Origin: Gnetum montanum
Lineage: Eukaryota; Streptophyta; Gnetopsida; Gnetales; Gnetaceae
Length of the DNA: 64,000 bases
Assembly: GCA_015680685.1 (NCBI GenBank)
Contig: MNCI01002653.1
Location: 46,614-110,613, forward strand
Direction: 5' to 3'
In this document: piece after piece, positions 1 to 11,240 of the stretch
Numbering within the stretch: the first letter of the stretch is position 1
How the letters are laid out: every line of letters begins with the position of its first letter
Position numbers and translations under genes: made by a program
The notes under the pieces: generated by a model
Databases searched by the model: none
The model's input: the letters and a program-made list of their open reading frames with translations, nothing else
What the model was told of the DNA's origin: nothing

Positions 1-21
1 GGGGTACCTCGCCACTCATCA
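1..21 (+). mobile_element. Right end of an Athila-like LTR entering from the left
   Basis: The first 21 bases match the last 21 bases of the other Athila-like LTRs here (compare 9430-9450 and 62795-62815) and end in CTCATCA. No primer-binding site follows. The sequence beyond is ORF2 of minus-strand element G, so this is most likely the 3' LTR end of a plus-strand element inserted into G. Its body lies outside the window. Confidence 0.8.
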
Positions 22-797
22 GAGAGCATGGACCTTCTTCATTAAGAGGTTCTTATTTTCATTTGCCAACCTCCTCAAGTCCAAGTTCACCTTGGTAAGC
101 TAATCCTACTATGCTAGATATATAAACCTTTTGGTCCTTTTGCTGCTCAATATTTCACACATGATGATTATCCTTGGTGAGGATAAAGTTCTCCTTATGA
201 ACTTGAGAATGGTCCATGTCAATGTTGTTGGTCATGACCTTTAACATGGACACATCGAAGATTATCATCTCTTTTTCATTCTTAGACTCTTGATATTTTT
301 ATTAAAGTTGTTGAAAAGCTTCATCTCATGTAAGTTCTAGCCAAAGAATGGTAGGATTGGAGAGACAGGCGCTTAACTTTGCAACTTTGGTAGCCAATCA
401 CTGATTGGTTATAGTGTTCTTCATAAGTTGTGTGCTTGCAAACAACAACTTGCTTCTTGCCTTAAGCAACTATGACTAGTTCTTAGTGATCTCATCTAGG
501 AGATCAAAGATCTTTAGAAGTGGTTTATTGGATCCTACCAATCTTTCCAACACCTTCTCATGTTGGATAGCACTCATCCAAATACTTCCTACTTTTGCTG
601 ATGCATGGATATTTATCATGGAAACTCTATCTATTATAGATGTTGTAGGAGCATTAAGGGCCTTGGCTATTCTATTAGCCATCTCCTTTGTTGCTATCTC
701 TTGATGCTTATGTAGCATCACTAGCACCATTGCCCCTTTTCCTTCCTCCAACATGAAAGAGAAGATCATTGCATTTTCCAAAATTTCAATAAATGCT
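22..797 (-). pseudogene. ORF2 of element G, C-terminal part (separated by insertion of A)
   Basis: This is the continuation of the ORF2 that starts at 10709 on the minus strand; element A (798-9450) splits the two parts. Read leftwards, 797-476 is open and encodes a helical, charged segment. It aligns with ORF2 of A near 6950-7000 and of F near 62040-62150, sharing motifs of the type LEEGKGAMVLVM and ETGEGATMMVM. From about 475 to 22 the frame is lost, but the DNA still matches the coiled-coil part of ORF2 of A (about 7100-7680). The apparent first residues of the open frame upstream of 797 come from the inserted LTR and are not part of the gene. Biochemical role unknown. Confidence 0.65.
793..797. 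repeat. Target-site duplication of element A, left copy (atgct)
   Basis: atgct lies directly left of the TGATGAG start at 798 and recurs at 9451-9455 directly right of the LTR end. Joining the flanks restores a continuous ORF2 of element G. Confidence 0.9.
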
Positions 798-1884
798 TGA
801 TGAGTTGTCATTTGGGCAACTGCGATATCGCATCCATGATATCGCAGCCTGTCTCCTCATGTATAAATAAGAGATAGATAAATGAGTCAATCATCAATAA
901 GTTAGTAGTAGTAAGTTAGTTTTAGTTTAAGTGTTTTAATTTCTTTCTCTCAACCCTTTTCCTCCTAGTGTATGCCCACAGTGTGGTGATTGTAATTGTA
1001 TGATATCCTTATTCGAGTGTGATGTACTTGGACACGCACATGACTGGAAATAAAGATTGAGATTTCTTCATCATTTCAGCATTCACTTAGTGATGGGATG
1101 CGATATCGTGGTGCGCTGTCATATCTATAAATAAGAGGCAGCTCTCCCTTATTTCAGAATCCTAGGCTAGAAGTAGAAAAACTCTGGTAGATTGATCACT
1201 GCAGAGATAGGTTATTTTCCATGTGACCGCAGTAGGAGTCCTAAAGTGAACGGATCTTTATTCGCGCAACATGTACCTGAACACAAGTTGTGTATGACAA
1301 TAAAGATGAGCTTCTTGGATAAACCTTGTAGTGCATGGAATAGGATTTTATTACTTGTTATTTAATGCAGAATGAGTATGACTTAATTACGAGCATTTAA
1401 GGATGTGTACGGATAATCAAGGAACGGATGCTCATCGCACTTAGGCTAGATTAGATTCTCTCAACCCTTTCCTCCTAGTTAGGTGCCTTAGTATGACCAC
1501 TTCGAGCACGTGCGTTACACATGGTGATCCCAATAACGATTAGCGTTTGGTAGCCACAGTTGCATCGGTTTAGGGTGTGTATGGTAAGTGGGAACGGATG
1601 CTGATGCTAGGTAATCTAGACTTAGTTCATTAGTTAGAGTTAGTTAATTTCTAAGCCCTTCACCCTGTTAGCGCAGAAGACATAAAACATAAAAAACCAT
1701 AAAAATCATATGCCTCAGACTTGCTTAACCATACACCATGACAACTATAAGTAAGTCTGGGAAGATAATGAATGATTAACCCCAAGTGTTCCATGGGGCT
1801 TTTAGGCACTTAGTCTGCAGAGTTCAACCAGATTGTGCATGCTACGCTCATATTCGTATGGTTGAGTGTAGGGGTATTACCAGG
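798..1884 (+). repeat. 5' LTR of element A, mosaic and 3'-truncated
   Basis: Positions 798-1090 match the start of the 3' LTR (8618-8947), including a TATA motif near 862 (tataaataag), but with fewer palindromic GATATC units. At 1091 the sequence switches to the start of an N-type LTR (compare 62153), with its own TATA near 1126. A short A-type stretch (about 1364-1460) is embedded in this N-type part. The LTR stops near 1884 without its usual CTCATCA end and runs into mid-gag. Relative to element N, about 980 bp (LTR end, primer site, gag start) are missing here. Confidence 0.7.
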
Positions 1885-3750
1885 GAACTAACGTCATCCC
1901 AACGCATGAAAGCATAACTTACCTAATGACGATGAACCCCCATTGACACTACAAGCCTAACGCAAATACATGATGCTATTCGAATCTCTCGTAGGCATCA
2001 TAAAGAGAGCCGTCTACCTAGGCTCAATTTAAAAAAATTTCCTAATTTCTCAGGAGGCTATGACTTAGATTCGCATCAACATTTATAAGCCTTCTACGAT
2101 GCCTACACATGGAACAACATTGATAACGGTTGGCAAAATCTCAAGCTCTTCCCTATGAAACTCGTTGGCCAAGCAAAAGTATGGTATAGATCATTAAAAC
2201 CAAATTTCATATGACGTTGGCCAACAATGGTAGAACTCTTTAATGAAAGATATCAAACCTACGCAAGAATGTCAACCTTGAGGAAACAAATCCAAGAGTG
2301 GAAACAAGCACAACATGAACCCTTGGACATGGACTTAGAGAGATACTATGCACTGTTAAACAACTATCTATGCCATGGGTTTTTCGAGGAAAGGCTAATG
2401 TATCATATCATTGATGGGCTTCGTGATGCAACAAGAGAAACCCTAGGGATGTATGCCCAAGGTCAACTATACGAACTACGAATCCATTAATTCCAACAGC
2501 TTGTTAAGCGGTTAGCAAAAGAATAAGGAGAAATGGCTAGATGGGAGAGTGTTGAAAAACATCAATAGGAACAAAATCTCAACTTAACAAAGGTCCATAA
2601 TCACAAAAAGGAGAAACAAACCTATCACAAGGAGAAAAAACCATCTTTGTTAGTACAACAATCATTAGAAGAAGTCGAGGCAAAGATCAATAAGATGTTG
2701 GAATGGACATATAAAAAATGTGGAGAATATATCAATATCATTGGAGATAGAGTTTTGAAAACCCAAGAAGTAGGACAAAACATTAAACAATCAGAAAGAG
2801 GGGATAAGGAAAATAAGAGCTTAACTGCCAATCATACATATGAATGCAACATCTGCCTATACGATCACCCCAAGGGCTAATGCCCAATCTTGTTACATCT
2901 ATATGAGCATTGGAGAAACACGTTACATCCATAGTTCATACAGAGATACTATGTTTGATCACAGTGACAACAATCCCAATCGTGGGGGAAACCACCCCTA
3001 AACTAGAGACACCCTTCGTACCAGCTGAACCCAAACGCTTATCACGTTCAACATCCTGTTTCTCCAATTGGGCCAACATACTCTATCTCACTGCATTATT
3101 ATTCTTCTCAATACTATCAACCCATGTCCTCAACACAACCACCACTTATGCACCTTACACGTCTCCTAATTTTCAACATTCTCATCCTTTCCCTCCTTCT
3201 ACATCACCACCAACTATTCCTAAGGTGTCTACACCATAGCAACAACCTCCGAACATCACTTGTGCTAATATTACTAATAGTAGTGAGAGGCCTCCTCAAC
3301 ATCAAAATAATCCCTTCTTTAAACATGATCGTAAGAAGGGACAACACAATTCCGAGGCCACTACATCCTCCAACTTAGCACAAGTCCCACACTGTGGTGC
3401 ATCCTTATCTTCAAACCCAACGCCTCATGTTACTTCATCAAGGCCATCAACCAACACTCCAACAACCATACAACCCAATGAACATAGCCATGGAGAGCAA
3501 CGTCTCAATCCTTGCATACCATCTAATAGTCAGAAACATCATAGTGGGTCAACTCTTTACCCAAGAACCAAATCTTACAAATTGGCCCACTATGCTTACT
3601 ATAATCAAGTGTGTGAACCCCAATGGGGTAAGTATGACAGAGCCCCAATATTTTCAACATGCAAGGATCCTCATCTTCCATTTATTAATCCTTGCCATCC
3701 TTAACCGTTTAGTTATGGGGGTTATCCCCCATTTTAATAACAAGCATGAT
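1885..3750 (+). pseudogene. gag remnant of element A
   Basis: Degenerate nucleocapsid/capsid gene. The capsid part aligns with gag of E (52190-52680), including the stretch that in E encodes RFEAGYNVDPQNHLQAFHDA. An open piece at 2227-2490 encodes a retrotransposon-gag-like helical segment with the WKQAQHEPLDMDLERYYALL region. A CX2CX3HX4C zinc knuckle (CNIC...DHPKG) lies near 2845-2885, with an in-frame stop inside it. The 2910-3750 part is Pro/Ser/Thr-rich linker in shifting frames. Many stops and frameshifts are seen. It closely matches D at 38712-39760. No function can remain. Confidence 0.75.
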
Positions 3751-4310
3751 TAATAAATATTTTTCATTTTCTTTAATTTTTCAATTTTTGTTTTCCAGTT
3801 TTTCATTTTTCAACTTCTTGTTTTATCTTTTTGTCTATTTGGTATTTTTGTATTTTTACAAGTAATCTTGTCTATGAATAAAACACTCATGTGGATCATT
3901 GGTTGATGTGTGTTCTATGTTATCAAGTCTCAATGATCAATTATTTGGACAGTGAGCCCATTACACCCACTCATTCACTCTACAAATAAGAGGTTCTGTT
4001 TGAGGGTATAGTGATATTCTTGACATTTTTAAAACTTAAGATTAATTTTGTGTTCATTGTACTCAGAATGAAGAAGGATGGACCAAGAGGGAATGATTAG
4101 GGTATGACATCAAGGGAACTTGCAGATTCTCTTTGGTGACGTCTGTGTGAGTTATCATGCAACATGGTTGTACTAAGATCCTTGTAGATTTAATGAAAAA
4201 TGAGAGTAAGAGTAATCAAAAGGGCACTTGAAAATCCAATGCTATTCTAGGGGGTCCCATTGGAAAGACATGCACCCATGCCTGAAGGTTGGTAGTTTCT
4301 CTGGATTCAG

Positions 4311-4356
<46 letters not shown>

Positions 4357-5120
4357 GCCACAAAACAAAAATCACTCCTCCCTTGAACAAAACGTCAAGT
4401 GATCATACGCCTTGTTGTTATGGTACTCTCATAGTTGCTCATCATGGGATGAAATGATGTGATGTCACTGATTGGAGGAATGTACTTGGTCCTGATCTTG
4501 GAATGATAGGTTAATGACATGTTAATCATGCTTTACACATAGGATTCACTGTGCCCTAGGTCAGTTACCTCATGTCCCAATCTCTACAATCCCTTTCTAT
4601 AGTTCGTCTCATCTCACTGTTCATGTAATTGTAGCTTGTGTCGTGTGTAACATAGAATTCTTACCTCATTCTGGTAATATTTACATGTGTGTGTTTTGTG
4701 GAATTAGTGTGGATTACATTTAACCCTTCTAGTGCCCACAGACACTTTAAGTGTGGTTACACAAGGGCATTATAAGTTGAAACCTGCTTTGGGGAGGACC
4801 CACTTGTATATTTTTTTGTAATTCTCGCTTATGACACAGATCACACCTACCATCTCTTACCCTCAGCTTATTTTTTATAACATTTCTTCCTATTATTATT
4901 ACCCCTCTGAATTCCAACGTTTCTATGTACCATTACATAGCCTTTTTCTATCACCTAAGGTTTTATTGATCATTTCCACACCATCATAATTATTCGTGCC
5001 TTTCAAACCATCTAATTACCTTAGAACCCCTTCAACATATGTCACATGTCCTAATTTCAACTTTTGATTCTAGGAAAAACCTTTAAAATTTGGTATTTTC
5101 CCTCGGGCCTAAACATCAAT
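3751..5120 (+). other. Post-pol noncoding stretch of element A
   Basis: There is no credible ORF in 1.37 kb. The stretch is T-rich at its start, then carries patches shared with D (39770-40950), E (57500-58620), F (49000-50120) and G (about 11900-12900, minus strand). The best preserved patches are about 4240-4295 (GAAAGACATG...CCATGCCTGAAGG) and about 4765-4800 (GGGCAT...CTTTGGGGAGGA). In the elements with pol it follows integrase; here it follows gag. Confidence 0.7.
4318..4353. repeat. (GA)n microsatellite
   Basis: About 17 consecutive GA dinucleotides. Element D has an imperfect A/G-rich run at the same place (40330-40370), so the tract grew from a purine-rich seed in the element. Confidence 0.95.
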
Positions 5121-5303
5121 AGGTTGTGATATCACGTACGTGATCTATCGTACACGATATCGTGTCCCCAAAACCTATAAATAGGGAACCCCCCGCAACA
5201 CTTAGTATCATTTCTTACCATTCACGTGGGGGAGTTTTCAAATATTTTCTCTATGACTTACGATTGTGTGACCCTTGCTTTCATATCTGTATCTCACTCG
5301 CTG
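5121..5303 (+). promoter_or_regulatory. Internal promoter and leader exon of ORF2, element A
   Basis: An array of GATATC-type palindromes (gtgatatcac, acgatatcgtg; about 5128-5163) is followed by a TATA box, tataaata, at 5176-5183. The layout copies the U3 of this element's own LTR (palindromes, then tataaataag). A plausible splice donor (ctg|gtactt, GT at 5304-5305) lies about 100 nt past the expected start site, and ORF2 begins at 5663. Elements F and G have the same arrangement at the same distance from ORF2. Transcription from it is inferred. Confidence 0.55.
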
Positions 5304-5662
5304 GTACTTTGATTTTAATTTCGTTTGAACTTGCTTGAACCCAGAGTGTTCAGCTTAGTTGTGGGGGAGGGATACCTACCGAATAGTGCCTAACATTTTT
5401 GGAATTTATCATCACCCAAAGGAAATTATTAAGGGTAATTAGTTGTAAATTAAGAATGAAATGTGCCAAAAAAATCATTTAATCCTTTAGGTACACTGGG
5501 AAATTAAAATTGAAAGACCACCTACATAAAATGGACTCATTATTACAATCTTTTGGGCAATATCACATGGAGATAAAATAAGTTCATTAATTAAGGCAAG
5601 CAGTAAGGTATAAATTAACTTCAAAAACAACCTTACTAACACTTGGCTGCGTGTGATTGCAA

Positions 5663-8450
5663 ATGGCCTCGAAACGTGGATAAAAGGAAGGTCCTACTCA
5701 AGGTGGAAGCAAACAACCTAGGAGAGGTGGAAGATAAGATCCTGTCAGACAACATGTAGAATAGGAGGAACAATTGTTCAGTATTCATCAAGAGGACCCT
5801 CCTATCGTACAGTCCGAGTAGGTAGAAGGAGGAGCTACTGTAGTGCTTGAATAGGGACAACATCTCAGGTTGTTCCAAGATTGTGTTCAGGCCATCCACG
5901 AAAAATCCACATTCTCTACGGTGATTGTTGAATTAAAATTTGAATCTTTTACAGAGTTTGCTCCTGAGGCTATTAGGGATCATCTCAAAGGGTCTCCCTT
6001 ATGGCCTATCCTCTCCAAAAGCGGTGCTTGGTACCTAGGGGAGACGTACCAATTCTGGCACAATAGAGAGCAAGGCACCACTATCAATATTTGTGGTGTG
6101 ACAATCAATTTCTCCATGTAGGGAATTTCAAAAGTGTTAAAAATTTCGAATACAAGGCCCAAGGTTGCTTAGTTATCCACCTGTTTAGACCCTGATGTGC
6201 AACAGGATTGGTTGGAAAGGGCATATGGTAGAGATAAGACATTTGGTGAGTTGACTACGGAGGAGAGGATCTACTTTAAAATGGGAAATTCTCACCTCTT
6301 CCCCATGAAGGGCTTAAAAAGTATATTAACATATGTGGCTAGAGGATGTGTAGTGCTGATGGAAAAGGTTAATGCTAACCTGCCCCATCTATACTTAATG
6401 AAGATCCTGAGGTTGTTCGAGGAATAGAAGATAGGGAAGATGGCATTGCCCTTCCCTTGTCTTATCAGAAAGCTTTGCTGACATGCTGGTATCAGAGGAT
6501 ACACTAATGATGTCCTTCAAAAATCCCAGAATGTGTCATATGCTGAATTGTTAAAATCAGTAGCTCTAAGGAAAATCACTGGTGAGACATTGGGACTAGA
6601 AGAAGAAGTAGAACAAATGACTAGACCAGCTGCAACTCAACTTGCAGGACCCAGCCAACCTCCAAGTATAGGACCCAGCCAACAATAGGAAGCAAGGCCT
6701 AGCACAGGCTAGGATCAACCACTACCGCTGCAAGACTATAGACCATCAATGAGCCATCTCAGGGCCATCGCTAAGACGGTTAGTTGGGGAAGTCATGCTG
6801 ACACAAACCTCTTCTACATCATTGATGATGTCATTCAACCCATAGTTTCTTTGGATTGTACAAGGGGTGAAGTGTCTATTCATACAGGAGGAGGGGAAAG
6901 TATTTGGTCACAACAAATCTTAGGAAACGTGGCATCTTTCCAAGTGCAATTAGAAACTGGTGAAGGGGCCACTATGATGGTCATGCAACACTAGGATGTC
7001 ATGGGAGCTATAGATGTGGTCGCAAACCACATCAAAGAATCATTCAATGTATCTGTTGTACCACTGGTAGATCTCATAGGAGCACGAGATACTCAAACTT
7101 TGGTCAGAACCTCAATGACTCCTACGGAACATGAGGATGTGCTCGATTGATTGCTACAAACAGGGTAAGTAATGATATCTCTGTTTAAAATTTCTCAGGA
7201 TGTTATGGAAATTTGGTCAAACCTCATTTCTACAAAGGGGAAGCTGGTCATAATAGAAGTGAGGGCCAAGCATGCTGAAGCTGAAGTGTAAAAATTACAA
7301 GATCAGCTCATAGCCCTACAAGCAGCACAATGGGACCCTTTGCAATTTGTTCCCGTAGATCAGCTAGATAATTTTAGAACTAAGAAACTAACTAAGCTAA
7401 TCATGGAGAATAAAAATGTGGCTGAAGAAAAAAAGAAGGCTATTTGGGATGCATTTATAGCATAGGCGCAAACTCATGCACATCTCAAAGCACTCAATGC
7501 CTTATAGGAGGAAAATAAATAGCTTGTTGTCGACAACCTTCGGTTGACCTCTGTAGAAAAGAAAAAGAATGTTCTCAAGGAACATTTTCATCAGTTGTGA
7601 GAACAATTCATCTAGGTTAACCAAGACATAAGTTGTTTAGCTAGGGAGAACCGAACCCTCTCAATGAAGGAGGTACGCGCAATTTTCCAAAAGACAACTA
7701 TTGAAATAAGTGTGTGGCAAAATGAGGCTAAAAAACATGAAAAGCTAAAGTAGCACTTTTGAGGTTAGGTGGGGATGTACAAATAGATCCTTGAGAAGGA
7801 GATCCATATGACCAAGGTCCACATCAATGCTATCAGTGCTCAACACACTGACTCGTGGGCCATATTGGACACATATGCCTTTGTCCACCAAGCGAAAGTT
7901 AAGAGCTGGGACCTGTAGATTTAGGATCTGATAGAATACATGGAGTTTGCAATCCTATAGTATGCCAACCTTACCATGTTAACAGTAGGACACCTGAGAA
8001 CAGAGCTCGAGCAACAGGTAGCGATCGCCTATGTCAAATACAAAGTAGAATTTGCAGAATGCAAGAAGTTATTGGAAAAACTGGAGATTGCAAATTCGTA
8101 ACTTGAGATGGTGAAAGCAAGCTACCAAGGCCAAAAAGGTGTCGCAGCAAATTTGGCTCAATGGCTAGTGGATTTCCAAGAATACAAAGATAAATCCAAA
8201 GCCTACGAAGAGGAACTACGGGTGTTTATGGCCTAGTATGTCAAGGTTGATCAAATGTTTCCGCAACTACCTTGTCCATGGGAGGTGCCAACTCCATCAA
8301 ACATTGGAACATTAGCATGGATGGTACAAGCTCCTAGGACCAAGGAGGAGAAGCTCCAGGCCATACTTCAATGCCATGAAGTCTCAAAACTTGGAGCACA
8401 CGACAAAGGAAAAGCACCAATGGAGGAGCCACCGCCACCAAGAACTACAT
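5663..8450 (+). pseudogene. ORF2 of element A (post-pol accessory protein of Athila-like elements)
   Basis: The ATG at 5663 follows an intron acceptor that now reads TTGCAA; D and G have TATAG and CATAG at this place. The start MASKRG matches MAPKRRQQ of D. An N-terminal Lys/Arg/Gly-rich part (to about 5770) leads to a globular region (5870-6540) with SGAWYLGETYQFW and GRDKTFGELTTEERIYF, plus an LPFPCLI segment resembling the 'putative plant transposon protein' domain found in gypsy elements. Gln/Pro-rich linkers (6640-6720) and a long charged coiled-coil region (about 7200-8150) follow, then a Pro-rich tail ending near 8450. There are at least ten in-frame stops, mostly TAG. Athila elements are known for an extra ORF after pol, sometimes called env-like; I see no clear membrane segment here. 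Function unknown. Confidence 0.65.
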
Positions 8451-8604
8451 GAGTTCCAAAAATTTTGTAGTTGTAGCATATTCCTTGTGTTGTGTATTTG
8501 TTTTGTTTTCATTCCACACTACGGCATAATCCCATTTTCACCATCCAATAATCCCATACCTATCCACTGTGTAATTACTATATCTCAAGGATGAGTTTTC
8601 ATTC

Positions 8605-8617
8605 AGTTGTGGGGGTA
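8605..8617 (+). other. Polypurine tract of element A
   Basis: GTTGTGGGGGTA directly precedes the 3' LTR, as in D (41702-41714) and E (59330-59342). This is the expected plus-strand primer for reverse transcription. Confidence 0.85.
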
Positions 8618-9450
8618 TGATGAGTCATCATTTAGGTGACCGCAATATCACATTCATGATATCGTAGCCCAACTGCGATATTGCATACGCGATATCACAT
8701 CCTGTCTCCTCATATATAAATAAGAGGCAGACAGATGAGTCAATAATCAATAAATTTGTAGTAGTAAGTTAGTTTTAGTTTAAGTGTTTTAATTTCTTTC
8801 TCTCAACCCTTTTCCTCCTAGTGTATGCTTGCAGTGTGGTGATTGTAATTTTATGGCATCCTTTTCGAGTGTGACATACTTGTACATGCACATGATCGGA
8901 AATAAAGATCGAGATTACTTCATCATTGTAGCATTCACTTAGCTTAATCATTTAATTAATTATTATTTACTGCTTTCCTAATTAATCTCTCTCACCCTTA
9001 AACTCCTATTAAACACAGAATGAGTACGAATTGATTACGAGCATTTAAGTGTAACTACTTGGTAATCCAGTAGCGTACCTAGGATCTGTGCCTGGTAATC
9101 CTAGTGGTAGTCATGCACAAAGTCCAAGATGTGTATGGATAATTAAGGAATGGATGCTCATCACACTTAGGCTAGCTAGATTCCTTCTCACCCTTTCTCC
9201 CTTAGGGTAGTTAATATTTCTTTCCATTGCCTTTAGGAGTAGTGTTAGATTAGAAACCACATCATATACCTCACTCTGGACTAAACTATATGTGACAAAG
9301 CTAACACTAGTCTAAGTGGGAAGATAGCGAACTGCGACCTAAGGCTAATTGTCTAGATGCCACAACTAGTCCATCTGCGGAGTTCGATCGAATCGTGTGT
9401 GAACACTCGTATTCATATGGCTGAGTGTAGGGGTACCTCACCACTCATCA
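8618..9450 (+). repeat. 3' LTR of element A (833 bp)
   Basis: It begins TGATGAGTCATC and ends CCACTCATCA. U3 carries an array of GATATC palindromes (about 8640-8700; one more unit than the 5' LTR), then a TATA box (atataaataag, near 8715). The rest matches the LTR of D closely, including GAGCATTTAAGTGT and GGATGCTCATCACACTTAGGCTAGC. It is followed by the duplicated atgct (9451-9455). Confidence 0.9.
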
Positions 9451-9455
9451 ATGCT

Positions 9456-10709
9456 TATCTGAGAATAAGCACAATGACCTTCCTAGCACTTGGATTAGGT
9501 CTTGTGGATGCTTAGTTCTACTTTTTAGAGAATAGTGGTGTTGTGTTAGTATCTAGCTAGCTAATGATCCTTGTGACTTCATTTAAATGGCTCATGGTTG
9601 GACAGTAGACAGATGAATCCCCATTGTTTGTAGATCCTTGTGATTGTTGTAGCAATTGCTCATGAAATTTCCTAAGTTATTCTATAGCTACAAGCATCTC
9701 TATCATGATTTCAGGTGGTGATGGTAGTGGCTACTCCTCTTCATGTGGCTTTTTTTCTACCTTATCCTTCATCATCTCCTACCATGATGTGGTAGGAGTG
9801 TTAAAAATCATATTATTTAGGTAGCGAGCTATTTTCCCCTTCCCTCCCCTCTTCTTTTATAATTTCCAAATCAATAATGGAAAGGGAAATGTCTTCCTAT
9901 CCTTCTTATTTTTCTTGAAACATTTCTTGATCTCCAAGAAGATGAGTTAGGGTAGATTAATATGAAAGTTTCCTCTTAGAGTGGTGTATGACCTAGTAAG
10001 AAGACTATCATACTAGGCCTAACCATTGGGCTTAGGTGATAGGCTAAAATTTTAAAGTGGGATTGTTCCATCTTTGTTAGGGCACTGTACTTCTTACGAT
10101 CCACTTTGTAGCATCACTAGACTCATTCCATTTTTACCTCCAAGTTTACCTATGTAGAGATCTTAGTAAGTTTTACCCTAGTGTTGGACAAAGCAAGGGC
10201 TTCAACTATGATCTTAACCAAAAAAGAGATGATGATGTCCTTAATTTTCACAATGCATCTTCTTGTCGATCATTCTAAAATAGGTATGTCTTCCTCATGT
10301 ACCATTCTCCACTATTGAAGAGAATGAAATACAAGGAAGACCCTTTGCAACTATGTTCTAATCTCCTCGAGTATCAACTTCAAGAAAGGTCCAAATGTCA
10401 ACTCTTATAGAATGGAACTTTGGACCTCCTTGGTCCTGATCTATTCTAGATAGACCTCTATGAGGGTGACCTCCAAGTTAGGCCTCTGCCTAGGAGCTTC
10501 TTCTTACTTGGATTGGTCCCTATCTATAGTGGGATCTATTTGACAAATTCCACTTTTGATTTCTCTCAAAGTTATCCTATAGCATGTGCCACCTTAGAAA
10601 CTTCTTCTTGGGGTTGTTGTTATTGTTATTATTGGTCTCTTCCTCCTCAGGGTCACTTTTCCCAAGGCTATAATGCTCCTCTAGTTTGTGATCCTTATTT
10701 AGGTGCCAT
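9456..10709 (-). pseudogene. ORF2 of element G, N-terminal part
   Basis: On the minus strand the ATG at 10709 follows a CATAG acceptor and begins MAPK, like ORF2 of D. The DNA then matches ORF2 of F (60755-62000). The best stretch is 9800-9500, which aligns with F 61660-61960 (ATCATGATAGAGATGCTTG... and ...ATTAGCTAGCTAGA). There are many stops and frameshifts; no long frame is open on this strand. Element A interrupts it at 9455, and it continues at 797-22. It is an old, non-functional copy. Plus-strand open frames here, such as 10513-10845, are chance readings. Confidence 0.6.
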
Positions 10710-11022
10710 CTATGGTCAAAAACATAATCCTATGATTAGCCCTTTAGTTCATAACCTTTATTCATTTGACTACCTTTCTTTGTTAAATCAAGTTATGTTC
10801 ATTTATTGGACATTAGAATTTTATTGCTTAAGTGCTTATTTATGATCACAAGGTAGGTGTGTTATTTTATTCCTTATTAACAAAGTTTGTTTATTGGTCT
10901 TTATCTATTGTGGTCATTAATTCAATATTATTTTAATAGTTTGATCATGGGGAGTTAGAAACATTTTGAAGCATTTTCTATGAAAAACCTAAGGTTTATA
11001 TCCCCCATGATGTAAAGTGTAC
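10710..11022 (-). other. Intron preceding ORF2 in element G
   Basis: On the minus strand a donor GAAG|GTACAC (GT at 11022-11021) and an acceptor ACCATAG directly before the ORF2 ATG bound 313 nt. The same position holds an intron-like segment in F (60470-60754) and A (5304-5662). Splicing is inferred from sequence only. Confidence 0.45.
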
Positions 11023-11240
11023 CTTCGATAGCTCAAGGGTTGAAAAATAGGTGGAATCAGATAAGTAATTTGGAGGTTAGGATGCTTAGAAGATTCTTGG
11101 GCTTTGAAAAATTACAAAAGTTCCTCTAGCACTTTTGAAAAATGATAAAAATGAGCTAATTATCACTTGTATATATAGCCTTTTTATGCTATGTCAATGA
11201 GGCTATGTCAACAAGTATGGGTTAACATAGTTATTCATAG
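11023..11240 (-). promoter_or_regulatory. Internal promoter and leader exon of ORF2, element G
   Basis: On the minus strand, repeated TTGACATAG motifs (about 11225-11185) precede a TATA box, GGCTATATATAC (about 11178-11167). The motifs resemble TTGACAT elements in this element's own LTR U3 and the TCAACGTAGCC repeats of F (60228-60290). The leader aligns with F, sharing TTTTTCAAAGCCCAA. The TATA box lies about 460 bp from the ORF2 ATG. Confidence 0.55.

Larger units (their letters stand above)
798..9450 (+). mobile_element. Element A: pol-less Athila-like LTR retrotransposon
   Basis: This 8.65 kb plus-strand element is bounded by a 5-bp duplication (atgct) and inserted in ORF2 of element G. 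The order is a mosaic 5' LTR (798-1884), degenerate gag (1885-3750), a noncoding stretch that in E, F and G lies downstream of pol (3751-5120), an internal promoter (about 5128-5183), ORF2 (5663-8450), a polypurine tract and the 3' LTR (8618-9450). No RT, RNase H or integrase sequence is present. The gag-to-noncoding join is the same as in element D, so loss of pol predates their insertion. It must have used enzymes supplied by a relative. Confidence 0.85.

Noticed and set aside
5128-5393. Possible solo LTR of a small element (TGATATC...CTAACA)
   Set aside because: No target duplication flanks it, and F and G have a homologous promoter at the same position, so it belongs to the element.
10513-10845. 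Plus-strand open frame of 110 codons with hydrophobic character
   Set aside because: It lies opposite the ORF2 start and intron of element G; no homologue elsewhere in the window, so judged a chance reading.
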